Assembly (NCBI RefSeq): GCF_021155775.2
Contig: NC_060238.1
Coordinates: forward strand, 25,202,470 to 25,266,469
DNA length: 64,000 nt
Source of the DNA: Neodiprion pinetum
Taxonomy: Eukaryota > Arthropoda > Insecta > Hymenoptera > Diprionidae
Direction of reading: 5' to 3'
This document shows, in pieces, positions 52,329-63,898 of this stretch; position 1 is the first letter of the stretch; the number at the start of each line of letters is the position of its first letter. The position numbers were made by a program, and so were the translations under genes. The notes beneath the pieces were generated by a model. It saw only the letters and a program-made list of their open reading frames with translations, was not told where the DNA came from and did not search any database.

Positions 52329-55300
52329 ACAGCATCTCATATACATGAGATACTTTTTTTGAATCGGTTACTCGATATTTATACCCTTATATACCTAGTT
52401 TCAAGGAATTCGACCGCAAGGAATAATGCATGCTTCAAAGGGTTAACGAACCACCAACTTCAAACTCACTAACGCAAAAAGTCACAAACTTCTAATTTCA
52501 AAGGGATAGCGTTACTAACTTCGGCCACATTATTTACATGCTTTGGAATTCTCTACGAGATGGAGAATAAGCAACCGAGCAGTAAAGCAAACAACCCTTC
52601 AAATTCTTTCTAAATTAGCGAAGCGTCAATTTTTTTTTTTTTTTTTCAATATTCGGTAACATTAACCTTGCTAACTCAAATACCGTGACTGCAAAGCAAG
52701 ATTCGACACGGTCGAATATTTTTGTCACCTTTTCGCCACGGCTGAATGCTGCAGCGACGACGGTTTATTTTCAGAACTTATTACTTCGGTATATTGGAAC
52801 GGTGACAATTTTCTCTAGCATGTGCAGGTGAAAAGAAATCTTGAACGTTTCCAAATCTCCTTCTTTACATTCCCTCAACGATATACGGTTGAAGAAAAAT
52901 GATTGTTATTTTTAAACCTGCAGTTGTTGAAACACGAGAATGAGAAGATAATTTTATCGAAGCGTATATCAGCCTCGAAAGTGAAGACGAAGTAGAAAAG
53001 AATGAGGAATACAAGGAGGGGGAGGGATGGTAATCACGTTATATAATTGGTGACTAATACAGGTATATAAAATCGTCTTTTAATTATAATTGGGGAGAGG
53101 AGAGTTTAAAAGGGAGAGTCAGATCCAGACTCCCGATAAAAAACGCTTACACGTATACTCTCGACAATTATTCGTGTGTACACAGAAAACCCGAGGCGCC
53201 AGATTACGAAAATCCCGCTACGTTATAATTATATGAACAGTTTCTTTTCCTCTATTTCATAAATCTTCTCTAATCAAACGACTCGCGATTACACGTGACT
53301 ATTTATAGAACCCTATCAAACCCGGATGATAGATCCAGGTAATGATCGATGATCCGAGACCGAGAAAAGAGATGACGGACGTTTATTACGAGAGCGCATT
53401 ACGGTGTGATTAAAATTATTTTTTCACTGCCTCGAACCCTACGACGAAGCTCGCTGCGTGTAACCAATTAGCTCGATGCTGAATATAACACCGGAGAGTT
53501 TAAATGCGCCTGCAGAAACACCTCGAGTCCTAATTAAGCGACCAATATAACGGTCGGTTTCCGAACGTAAGGTGGAATCCTGATTAATTAAAAGCATTGT
53601 AAACAACGCGGTACCCCGGCGAAAACGAGGCGATTTGTATAAATAAATTGTTGATTGATAATTATTACGGCTGCACTTTATATATAGGTAAAAAAAAAAA
53701 AAAAAAAATAAGAAGAAGAAAAAAAAGAAAGAGTGATGCTAAAAACGACTAGTCTTCGTGGCTCATTATCTGAACGTAAAATGTTCAATCTTCGTATCGG
53801 TCTCAATGATTCGTTAATTATTGCATAAACTAAACGATGTTGTTAAATTTCAATTCCGTAGGATATTTTTGAATTCAACTATCGCGCGAACGGAGTTGAA
53901 GGTGAAAAATAATTTCTTATATTCCATCGCGTCTTCTTTTCTGATTTCATTGACTGTTCCTAGATTCCGGAGGAAAGTTAACCCTCAAGGATGGGGGGGG
54001 GGAATAAAAAGAGAGAGAGAAAAGCGGGTCGTAAAAAGTTTATTAACCTTCCCTGCATGGGAAGGAATAGATGCCGCATCGAGATTCGACTGGACATCCA
54101 GAAAGCCGCGGCATTCCTGAGGGTGTCAACGACGTAATAGGTAATACCCTGATTAACGGCCCGCCCCGAAGACGCGGAACGAAACGATTCCGGGGGTTGA
54201 AGTGTGTCTCTCGGAGGAAAGGAACACGGGCTTCCTACTTCTATCGAGAGAGAGTAAGAAAGAGAGAGAGAGTGAGAGAGAGGGCGGAATTTCTTTTCTC
54301 ACATCTATTACAAGCCCAGACACGAGCTTGTATTATTATTAGACGCGCGTTTCTTAGTCTGTCTGATGTAGGGGAAAAAAACTATCCGGAAGTTACGGTG
54401 TAAGTAGTCTCTGTATTTTCGTGTGTTTCCAGGAGTCTCTGCTGCGGAGTCTCTCTTCGCCACTCGAAGACGAAGAACGGGGAGGGACTTTTAGACATTA
54501 GATAAGAGGCGCACTCGAGAGTCGAGAGCGCAGGTTCTGAAAAAATACGAAGGAGAACGAGAACGAGAGCAACAACTGCAGTGAGTGAGAGAGAGAGAGA
54601 GAGAGAGTGGAAGAGAGAAAAAAAGCTCGCAGACACAAAAGCGAGAGACGAGTAAACGTGGTGCTAATCTCGGTACACACGCGTTCTCCTCGTCGCGGTA
54701 TCAAATGAATCGAGCGAATTCCTCACCCTCACCCTCACCCTCCTCCTCCTCCTCCTCCTCCTCCTCCTCCCCCTCCACTTTCTCGTGATCCTCCCGATGA
54801 TGCTGCTCTCTGAAACGAGGCTAAAAGACCGAAAGCGGCTCCTCTCGGTCCGAGAGTGTGTATAGTTGCGACCGAAGCCTCGTGAAAGTTCAATGACAGG
54901 AAACGCGCGATCAATTCCAGTGATGGGTTCGAGTCGCGCTCGCTTGAGCAAATACGATTTTTGCCCAAGGGAATAACGAGATTTAACAGGTGATAAGATG
55001 TTGAGAAAGGTAAAAACGTGTTTTCAACTTTTTCACAAAGTTCATAACACTTTTTAAATTTCTTTAATTTTGAAGAGCTCAACAGTAAAGAAACAAATCT
55101 GAGGACGAGTTGGTCTCTGACATGACGTGTCGATCGATCTCAAAATTATTGGAAAAAGGTTGAAAGAAAGTTGAATATTAATCACCTCAAAAACTGTAGC
55201 ACGAAATTTTGAAGGATGAAAAAATTGGTGAGAGGTTAACAAGATCTACTAGCTATCTACGCTTAAACAAGTTTCAGTTAAGTTAAAGATTGTGAACCAT

Positions 55301-55582
55301 ATCCTCAAAATTTCTCAAAAAATTAGGTACGTAGAATGAAAATACGTGTTTCATTCGATTTGCTACGAACATTGAAATGGAAAACAATTATCTGGAGCTG
55401 ACAAAAATACAAAACTCCAGGACGATTTTTATTCCATAAAAATTCAACACACCCATGAGTTTACGCAAAGAGGAGGAAAACGACTATGAAAAACGACGGT
55501 GTTAAAATTGACCAACAGTGGATGCCGTGGACTACTAAAGAAGAATTTTTACAGTCAATTCAGAACTAGAACGTAAGTATTA

Positions 55583-55808
55583 GATTGACATCAAAAAATA
55601 TTCTATAAAGCTCCACACCACATTTTTTTACAGTGTTAAAATGCCCAATATCTGCAACAAATGACCCTTTTAATCATTGACATCAAATAGTGTTGTATTG
55701 ACACGAAAAAATATTTCACAGATGTCCACATCAAATTTTTTTCCAGTCTCCAGATGTCAAATATCTACAACAGATGAGCCTTTTCGTCGCCGCGAGAAAA
55801 AGCGAAAA
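55583..55808 (+). repeat. Diverged 113-bp tandem duplication
   Basis: Two adjacent units share ATTGACA(T/C)..AAAAAATAT, TCCACA..A(A)ATTTTTTT.CAG, AATATCT(G/A)CAACA(A/G)ATGA and CCTTTT in the same order, offset by 113 bp. Confidence 0.55.
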
Positions 55809-56177
55809 CATCGCGACTAGCTTATCTCGAATCTCGTTGGCATGCAGCTGGTCCATTGCCCCAGCGCCAGAGGTTCCGTAAACCAGGTACGAAGGGCGTC
55901 GAATGGTCAGCAACGGGCCCAGGAAGAAGAAGGGACGCGGGATTTTTCCGTCCCCATATACAGAAGCATGTAGCGTGTCCGGGATTAATTAACTGGCTCA
56001 GTGGCGTACCGGCAGGGTCTTTATCTGCCGTTCTATATCCCCATTGACAAGGGACAAGAAGTGGCACGAGGCTTGGGTCGTCATCGTATGCATGCATTAC
56101 TGTCGTCCAGGCGAGTTTATCTAAACTTCTCGTAACCGATTACACAGTTCGCCGAGGAGAAGGAGAAGAACAAGAAT

Positions 56178-56252
56178 ACGAAGAAGAAGATGAAGACGAA
56201 GAAGAAGAAGAAGAAGAAGAAGAAGAAGAAGAAGAAGAAGAAGAAGAAGAAG
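56178..56252 (+). repeat. (GAA)n tract
   Basis: About 25 GAA units with early GATGAAGAC interruptions. Lysine- or leucine-rich open frames across it are artefacts of the repeat. Confidence 0.9.
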
Positions 56253-56554
56253 CGGTCCTCTCAGCTCCTCCTCCAGAGACCCATAACGACGACAACCATG
56301 CAACCTAGAATTGCCCCAATCTCTGGTCACAGCGTGCGACCTCGTCGTCTGTATCGGTGTCCTTTCCTAGATCGGTCCCACCAAACCAGAGTCGAGCAAA
56401 GAAGTTGGTCGGATTTTCTCTCTCTCTCTCGATATCTCTATCTCTCTTTCTCTTTCTCCTTTTCTCTCTCTTTTGGGCTGATTGTGAGGGGGGGGGGGGC
56501 GGCACGTCGTAAACCAACCCGCGGGGACGGCCGCGTAATCAATTCCGGTGCTTA

Positions 56555-56556
<2 letters not shown>

Positions 56557-56585
<29 letters not shown>
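56557..56585 (+). repeat. 29-nt G homopolymer
   Basis: An unbroken run of 29 G flanked by TTAGA and CGGACG; another G run of about 10 lies at about 56490-56499. Confidence 0.9.
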
Positions 56586-56586
<1 letters not shown>

Positions 56587-56943
56587 GGACGGGTTTATAC
56601 GCGTGAAAGCACGCAGGACCGGCGAACCCATCGCGGCCGTATATTTCAGCGTACGGAATTTGCATGCACTCGATATTCTAACAGCGATTTTGATTTAACA
56701 CTCGGATTCAATCATTCCTGAATGCAGCCATTCATTATCGACTTTTAAGTGCGACTTAACCGCGCAGCTTGCGGCCTAACGCGTAACCCGAGGGCACAGC
56801 GTTTACGACTGATGCTGATTTATTTTTCATATCTCAGTTTCGGGGAGCGGGCAGCAGGTTACATTTCTTACTAAGAGCTACGGCAGCCCGTTTCCACATT
56901 CTGGACATCAACAAGGAGTACACGAATCTCAAGAGAAGGGCTG

Positions 56944-57295
56944 CACGAGTCGAAGATTAGCGCCTACTTTAAAGGGACTCCTAGATAGGGATTGAAGATG
57001 GTAGAGTAGGTTTTATTTCAACACAATATCAGACCCTACTTTGACGCTAAAAATATTCGAAATTTACCAATTCGCCAAGTTTAGGCTCAAATGATTGTGG
57101 TAATGGTGAAAATGAGTTCAATCGTTTACCGAGAACGTCAACGTAGGATTTGGTACTTTAATTTTTAGGCGTTGGAAATTCGACGTAGGGTTTGTCCTTG
57201 AATTTTTATGACATAGAGGGTCAATAGAGGATTTTTAGATTCAGTTTCCTTGAAAGCAAGTTTACACGAACCTTGGTAGGGTTAAATGTAGGCGG
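56944..57295 (+). mobile_element. Family A MITE, longest single copy
   Basis: It opens with CGAGTCGAAGATTAGCGCCT and closes with ACCTTGGTAGGGTTAAATGT followed by AGGCG. It contains both halves of the family: the left half related to 35.5 kb (CAATATCAGACCCTACTTTG) and the right half shared with 11.7, 33.8, 38.8, 41.9 and 50.3 kb (TTCAGTTTCCTTGAAAG). Its terminus is eroded after GGCG. Confidence 0.7.
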
Positions 57296-60200
57296 GTGTG
57301 CTTAAGGACCTCACCAGGACATCATTCCCAGCGTTCAGAGGATAACTGTATATGCGTGAGAATCGAAACGGTTATCCCGACTGATTTACAGACAGACAGA
57401 CAGACAGACAGACGGACGGACCGTGAGCACCACCGTGCAGCTATTGTGTAAAAGTTGTTACGCGTGATACTGTAAGTAAAGTTACAGCCCCTTTTTGTCC
57501 CAGTCCGAGAGTATCAGGGTGTTGTTAAAGCTGTACTTTGGTATAAGAGAGGTGTTTCCTTCTCCGAGTCCTCGACTTTTACCATTGTAAAGTGAACGAG
57601 AATGAACGGTACGACCTATCTTCGCGTATATTGCGTCTGTGCAACAGAAGAATAAACATGACCAGACAAAAGGAAGGGGATAATTTTACGTCCGACTATT
57701 TCAAGGCGGGAGTAAAAACCGTTCGTTCCCTCTTCTCTCTCTCTCCACGCAGTGTTTTCCTCTCCTACTATTCAGGTACCTACGAGAGACGGTTTCTCGT
57801 TGTTTCCTTTTGTCTATACCGTGTCAGCGTTATGAAACTCAAACAAACGAACCCAATAAACCGAAAGCAAACACGCAGCACACCGTCCGGGGTGCAACGA
57901 CCCAACCTTTCCGCCCTCCCTCACCCTCGTCTCCATCTTGGTTCTTGCCTAAAATCGAGCCTATCGCCCCGCCTTCGACGCTCTTAACGCCTCGCTCGTA
58001 CACCACCACCGTTTACCGATCATTCTTCTATTCCTCCTCCGCGAAGAGGAGGGATGATAAAGCGGCGCAATGAGCGAAGGAATTTTCAATCGTCGTTTAC
58101 TCAACGGAGCTCCCTCGTTTTACGGTCCCCAGGAATCCGAGGAACGAGGCTCTTCACGCCCGCGATAAGTGTCCACACCCTTCGCCTCGCTCGAGGATCG
58201 TTTAAACGCATTTCACGAATAACCCGCGAGACTGCATCCGATCGTTAAACGGGTTGATTAAATCACTGGCAGACCATCAGAGCCAATTAACATCTCCGGT
58301 ATTTTCTGATTTATTTGATATTTACTCGTTTTAGACGCGCCTCTACCATACAGTGTGTATAATATTACTCGCTTTCAGTATCGCATAAATCCAGGTTACA
58401 CGGTGCGCTGAACAGTGGTAACCGGTGTAAAAACAACTCCACGTTGCTAATTGCCCGTTTAATTGTTTCGCATGTATACCGTGATTCCGTCCATTCGTTG
58501 TCAACTTCCTCACCGCAAATTCACCTTCGTCGTAGTTCCTTTTGCCCCACGATGATGTTAGTAAAGAATTATTACCACACTCCACGACCAATTGCACGGT
58601 TCCTCGACTGCATGCTCGATAGTCGCGATTTGTCTGGCAGTTAATTTTTTCCCCCGTTATTTCCACACTCAACAACAATCCACGTGATTGCCTTTCATTT
58701 TACTTAATAGAAAACGTTTTATCCCCGACTATTTACGTCCTCAGATTCCGTAAACTTCCATAACCCAGACAAGAGCCGTGAGCTTGAGCGTGAAGCCCAC
58801 CTGTTGATTCGATTCAGCTAAGCAAGAGAGATTTCTTTAGCAATCAAACGCCACGCAGCTTATCTTTGCAACACGTGTACCGGAGGTGTAAGAAATACGA
58901 TATTCATCGATGTCTGGATGTAAGGATGCTGCGGTGAGCCGAAGGACGATTATACCGGCGTAATCCTTTCCGTAACAAATCACAGGATCAAGCGAGTAAT
59001 GTTTCAATCTCATTGGGAATAAGTCGGTTTATTGAACAAGAAATCGCTTGCGTTCTTCTTCTCTCCTTTTGCGTTGCCGTTAAGCTACTGCGTTTACCGT
59101 GCGTACTGCATCAGGCGTTTCCTTTTCTTCGATACCAACATTTTTACCGTTTAGTGCCATTATATACGCATGCGTTGGACCTTCGTAAGTTATTATCTAA
59201 TTCGTTTCTTGTCGCGTTGCTCGAGTGAAATGACAAAAAGCCTGTCTTTGATGAGAACTTTGTGCGGTTCCAACTTTCGCTCGAAAACATAAGCTACAAG
59301 CTAGCTCGCCGTCGTCGTCTCGTAACGTACGTGACTTCGTATATCTAATAGTTCACGGTAGTTGAGTGCGATGAACGTTATACACTCTATGATTGCATTC
59401 AAGCACGTGTCTGAGGAGGAGCTGGTTGAGAGTTGAGGCAGGTCAAAAGGACCGCGTGAAAGAGAGAGAGAGAGTGGAAAGAAAAAAAAAAAAAAAAACG
59501 ACAAGAAGAAAAAAATCATCCCATCCAGCATCGGTCGTTAAAAACTTGGGGAAAAAGTATGATCGTCGTTTTATTCTCTCCTCCGACGCGGATTCGATGA
59601 AAAGGAAATAATCAACGACCCAATTTATGATGATGAGGCGCCAGTTGAGGCAGGTCATGAATGCCACGTAACTTTTATATCTAATGGCTGAAGGCCCACT
59701 GGCGAAAATAAAAACAGAATAAAAAATAAAAAATACGTCTTCAAAACAATTTGCGTGCAGTTTAAATTTCTCATTATACATGACTTCGGTAGTCGAGTGC
59801 CAATTACGATAAACCTAATTAATACCCGGACACACACACATGTTAATGAGGATTAAGACGGATCTATCCTAGCCACTTGACCGGTGTGAATAAAATAAGC
59901 CGTCTGGATTACAGCGGAGAATATGAATCAACACAGCATAGCAGAATGATGCGAAGCTATAATTCGCGGATTTATATTATGCAAAGAATGTAAATCCGAA
60001 GGAGTGATCAATTAGAGAGAGAGACATTTTTTTCTTTCTCGTACACGGGCGTACGATGATCGATATATTACTTATATATAAGGGATTCGAGTAGCGAGCT
60101 AAATCAGGAATATCAACTTTGCTATCTTCGCTGTTGCAGTAACATTACGCAGGTATACCTCTACCTCTGTTTCACACGTACATCTATCTACCTGTAAACC

Positions 60201-61271
60201 GGGTTACTCTTTCTTTTCCGGTGGCGGCGAAACGAACATGAATTATGCTCAAGATAAACGCGTTTCAAGACTTATCAATGAATCTCGCGACGGACGCGAG
60301 CGTCTCGTTCGTCTTCTCTCTCTTTCTCTCTCTCTCTCTTTCTTCCTCTCCGTCTCTGTCTATCGTTATTGCACAGCCGATTTAAACCGCAATTACCGTG
60401 ATTTAGCAGCCGTTTTTCCCGATTCTATTTCGTTCGATGAGGAGAAACGAGGAAATTAGGACTGATATAAATTATAACCTGTTAATTTTTGAATACTTTC
60501 ATATACTCGAATAGTGTGAATTCCTTACCGCACATGTACGATGCACAACGCAGCTATAACGAGAGCGTATAATAATTGATTAGCGCAGTGCAGAATCAGC
60601 ATAATAACAAAGACTTATCTCGGAGTGCATTAAAATAAAAGACGGATGATAGATAAGAGGGAGAAGTAGAGACTAAGGGGAGAGAGAGAGAGAGAGAAAG
60701 AAAAGAACGAGGCTTCTGTAACAGAAAGCCTGCAGCAGCTTGCAATTAGTCACACACTAACCAGCAAAGGTCAGACTTACGGAACGGATTACTCAACCGA
60801 TGCTGGTGTACAGCAAGCTCGAAAGTAAACGAGTGTCTCGAGTCTTTCGGGTGTACATTTATAGACCAATGGACCTCGCGCTTACAGCCAAGAAATCGAA
60901 AGCGTCATTCGAACAGGATTACGGAGGGTAGAGGTGAGGAGGACCATCTCCGTGCGTAAAAAGTGTCCATAAAATGTAGTAAAATTAAGACGACGTTGCT
61001 GGATAGCAAAAGTCTGACATTCGAAAGAAAGCGACAAGTTCAGATTGAACCAAGATTGCTAATTAGCGCCATTCTTGTGACTTGTCGAACGACTCAGGTA
61101 AGGGTGCCAGTTATTGATGCGTTTGGACCCAATTGTAGAACCTCTTACTTTACAAAACTATAATCTGGCGACGGCACAAATTGTAATTTCTCGATGTCTA
61201 AAATCAATTTCGACACTACGAATTTATTTTTCAGTAATTTTAAAACTAACGATAAAACAGATACAACGAAA

Positions 61272-61411
61272 AAAGGTCAGTAATTAAGACAGGGTCAACA
61301 ACTGGCACACTTACGTTATCATTCACTTTTTGGTGGACACTTGACAGTTCATTTGAAAACCCATAAGGTAAGAGAACCAGTTATTGACCCTGTCCTAAGC
61401 ATTCACCTTTT
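61272..61411. repeat. Fold-back element beside FGF exon 1 donor
   Basis: Arms 61272-61314 and 61367-61411 are inverted copies around TAAGACAGGGTCAACAACTG, separated by about 53 bp. A third, direct partial copy (GGTAAGGGTGCCAGTTATTG) lies at 61097-61116. Confidence 0.6.
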
Positions 61412-61562
61412 TATCGTTCAATCAATTCGATCCTTCTATAGTTCTAAAATCCAAACGTTGTTCCAAACGCGTCGATAAGCAGTAGACTCACCTTACGAGA
61501 TACTTCTCCCCACCTCTACCTCTCTCCGAAAGCAGAATAGTAATCGAAAGTGTAAAACTCAC

Positions 61563-62307
61563 TGTAATCGGACGCGTCGTCGTCGGATCCGTTGACCGTG
61601 CCGTCCGGAAGTATCTGAAGGTACCGGTTCTTGACGTACATCCGTATCTTGCGCGACGTTCCGGTGATGTGTGACAAATTAGCCGACCTCTCCGACCTGA
61701 CACCGGTGTCGGTGAGTATGTCGACGGGTGCGCATCCGGCGCCAGCGATTACATAGCCGATCGCAAGGGCGCCAAAAGCGGTGCGATTAACCTTCGACCC
61801 GAAGGGTCCACAGTGTCTGTTGCACCCGATCACGAGTAGCACGAGGATCAGGAGTACCTGGAGGAGGCACGGATCCTTGGCGCGGGGTCCGGCTCCGGAC
61901 CAGGAGGACGATCGCCTCGTCTGGATGTTCCGGACCGGCGGGGAAAGCCGGCGCGGATCAGCGGCTGCTGGATCGTCAGGATGACTAGATTTCGTTGAGG
62001 TTGACGATCGCATGGAATCGCGATCGCGGTCCCCCGTCGGCGTCGTCGAGGGGTGATCGTCGGACGGTAGGGTGGTCGTCTCGGCCTCGGGTAGGCGGGG
62101 GTCCCGCCTCTCCTTCCGATCTCCGTCATCCCCGGGGGTGGTGGAGGTGCGACGTCGCCTCGAGGCGTTGTACGAACTCCAGGTGAGTAATCGGTGCTCT
62201 TCCGCGCGGCGGCGCGGGGCCGAAACGCGTCCCGGTGATCCCGGTCTTTCGGGGAGGTTGTCGCAGCGCTGAACCCTGGACCCGTCCGGGTAGGTCAAGG
62301 CCAGCAT
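61563..62307 (-). CDS. bnl: FGF ligand (branchless-like), coding exon 1
   Basis: This exon encodes the N-terminus and the first beta strands of a secreted fibroblast growth factor; insect branchless signals through the receptor breathless to guide tracheal cells. The frame opens after an in-frame TAA at about 62413, and the first ATG is at 62307, so the exon gives 248 residues plus one base. Residues 1-145 are polar and Arg/Ser/Thr/Asp-rich. Residues 147-163 are strongly hydrophobic (LLQVLLILVLLVIG), and 176-198 form a second hydrophobic stretch. RSER at 204-207 is a minimal R-x-x-R furin motif just before the FGF core, which starts near 213 and includes YLQILPDGTVNG. The exon ends ...GATTACA|GTGAGT, a consensus donor at 61562. 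The family assignment is firm. The start is uncertain: a later ATG at 62013 or an unseen 5' exon is possible. Confidence 0.88.
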
Positions 62308-62640
62308 GACGGTCTCATTGACGATGATGAGGCCTGCTCTGCCCTCCCGCGCCGGGGCCGAATAGCCGCCGGACTTTTTCTCTCCCTTGTAATGCTTCAC
62401 AGTTGTTTTTACTTATCCGTCAGCGAGATAGGCTTCCAAGATTTTTTCACTTCGGTCGATTCGCTTACTTTAGCCGAGCCATCGGTCTAGGGAACGATCA
62501 TCGATGACGACGTCGCGTCGCTTTCGAGTATCGTCCTGGCAATATTGATCTTCCGGAACTCCGAGGACATCATCGTTCGAGCCGATAACGGGCAGCCGAG
62601 TGTGCCGGTGATCGCGATCCCGACGCAACCGATCCGCTGA
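62308..62640 (-). promoter_or_regulatory. Probable 5' leader/promoter-proximal segment of the FGF gene
   Basis: This GC-rich segment lies immediately upstream of the first in-frame ATG and gives way to AT-rich DNA beyond about 62.65 kb. An in-frame TAA at about 62413, with no pyrimidine-rich acceptor after it, suggests the exon continues upstream as untranslated leader. A short upstream reading frame (62573-62487, 28 codons, starting MMSSEFRKI) lies within it. No TATA box or initiator is obvious, and the transcription start cannot be placed from sequence alone. Confidence 0.35.
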
Positions 62641-63895
62641 TTATTCGATTCAGAAAGGCTTGTTCGCGAATATTGGGAACCAGGGTATCGGCTTACGCGG
62701 TCGCATTTGTCTCGCTAACCTCCGTCACTTAATCCTCGATCCACCTTTTTTATCCTCGCTACTATGTTCTACCTCTCTTCTTCTCTCTCGTGTAGTATCG
62801 TTGTCACTGTGCCGGATTCGTGTTTCGTTCACTTCATTTATTTATTCATTTGTTACTTTTCAATTTATTTATATGTATATGTATATATGTATATATATAC
62901 TCTCGGATTATTGTTCGTTATTCGTTTATATCCTTTTATCGTACAATATTACGATAATCTTTGTTAATTTTTTCTTTTAATTTTAATTTTTGTCGTTATC
63001 TCCGGAATTGTTATCCAATTATTAATTGACGAATCTTCGAAGTAACGTTGCACCTTCGAGCGATATTCTATCAGTTGTGTGAACAAATTGTAACGAAATT
63101 ACGTAATTTCACTGTCCGAACATTTTTCTTCTTTTCTTCATTCGTACGCGTGCATCAAACTTTTCTTCTCTTGAATCTTGATATTTTCATGACGTTGATT
63201 TACACACCGATAAAACAAGAAATCGAAGAAAAAAAAAATTGAACCAAACTTTTGTTTATATGTATTCGCACAGTTATTATTATTAATATTATTATTAAAT
63301 TGGGTGAACAAGTCGGTGCCTTTTGAGATCCCTGTCACCTCATATATTGCAGCACGTCCCGCCACTGATACAAACGTTAAATAACCACAAAACCGTGTTA
63401 AAAAATCGTCGAAAGAAAACGAGTTCAAATGAAAAAATAAAAAATAAAAAATAACGATAAAAGAAAAATCAAACGAAAAAAGAAAAAAGTAAGAAAAATC
63501 TAATTATTTTCGCAGAAGCGTGCAAAATACACGCAAGGCATTGATACTGTATATGTACTGTCGAAATAAAATGTCAATCGAAGAGTGAACAGTGATACTC
63601 GGCCGGTAATTTCAGGAGAAGAAAAAATGAAGTAAAACAAAAAAAAAAAAAAGAAAGAAAATTACCAAGTAAAAAATTATCGACGGAATTTGAATCTATA
63701 AATCTGCGAAAATATTATCTCGGTATACGTTATACTTGAGTGTATAGGAGGCGAAAATTTGATGAATGTCGTAAGTGACAAAAAAAAAGCAACATAAAAA
63801 AGTTTACGATGACGACAAAACAATTAAACCGAAACGAAAAAATAAAAATTAAAGAAAACTAAGAAACGAAAAACAAAGTGCGCAAGCAATCAGAA
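62641..63895. other. AT-rich intergenic DNA upstream of the FGF gene
   Basis: T-rich then A-rich sequence without a convincing frame; it may include FGF promoter sequence and, next to the right edge, the 3' UTR of a neighbouring minus-strand gene. Confidence 0.4.
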
Positions 63896-63898
63896 TTA

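Larger units (their letters stand above)
37260..61562 (-). other. FGF gene intron 1 (24.3 kb)
   Basis: This very long intron separates exon 1 from exon 2, both of which have consensus splice sites. It contains at least four family A elements, a family C copy, a diverged 113-bp tandem duplication, a fold-back element next to the donor, (GAA)n tracts at 45876-45950 and 56178-56252, (GA)n at 51067-51108, (CTTT)n near 43030-43068, (GTAA)n near 47148-47170, (GACA)n near 57390-57412 and a 29-G run. Its open frames are short and mostly built on simple repeats. No nested gene, tRNA or microRNA was recognised. Confidence 0.8.

Noticed and set aside
54915..54945. GGTTCGAGTC as a tRNA B-box
   Set aside because: No A-box or cloverleaf could be assembled around it on either strand. 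A similar motif at about 47735 fails the same test.
55822..56097. 91-codon minus frame and CAGTGGCGTACC motif as a hAT-type transposon remnant
   Set aside because: The peptide has no transposase motif and no matching second terminus was found.
61516..61562. Extension of FGF exon 1 past the donor (SEFYTFDYY...)
   Set aside because: It does not continue the FGF fold, whereas splicing at A|GTGAGT restores the conserved core in frame with exon 2.
62308..62400. FGF start at 62400
   Set aside because: The codon there is GTG, not ATG, and an in-frame TAA lies just upstream; the first ATG is at 62307.
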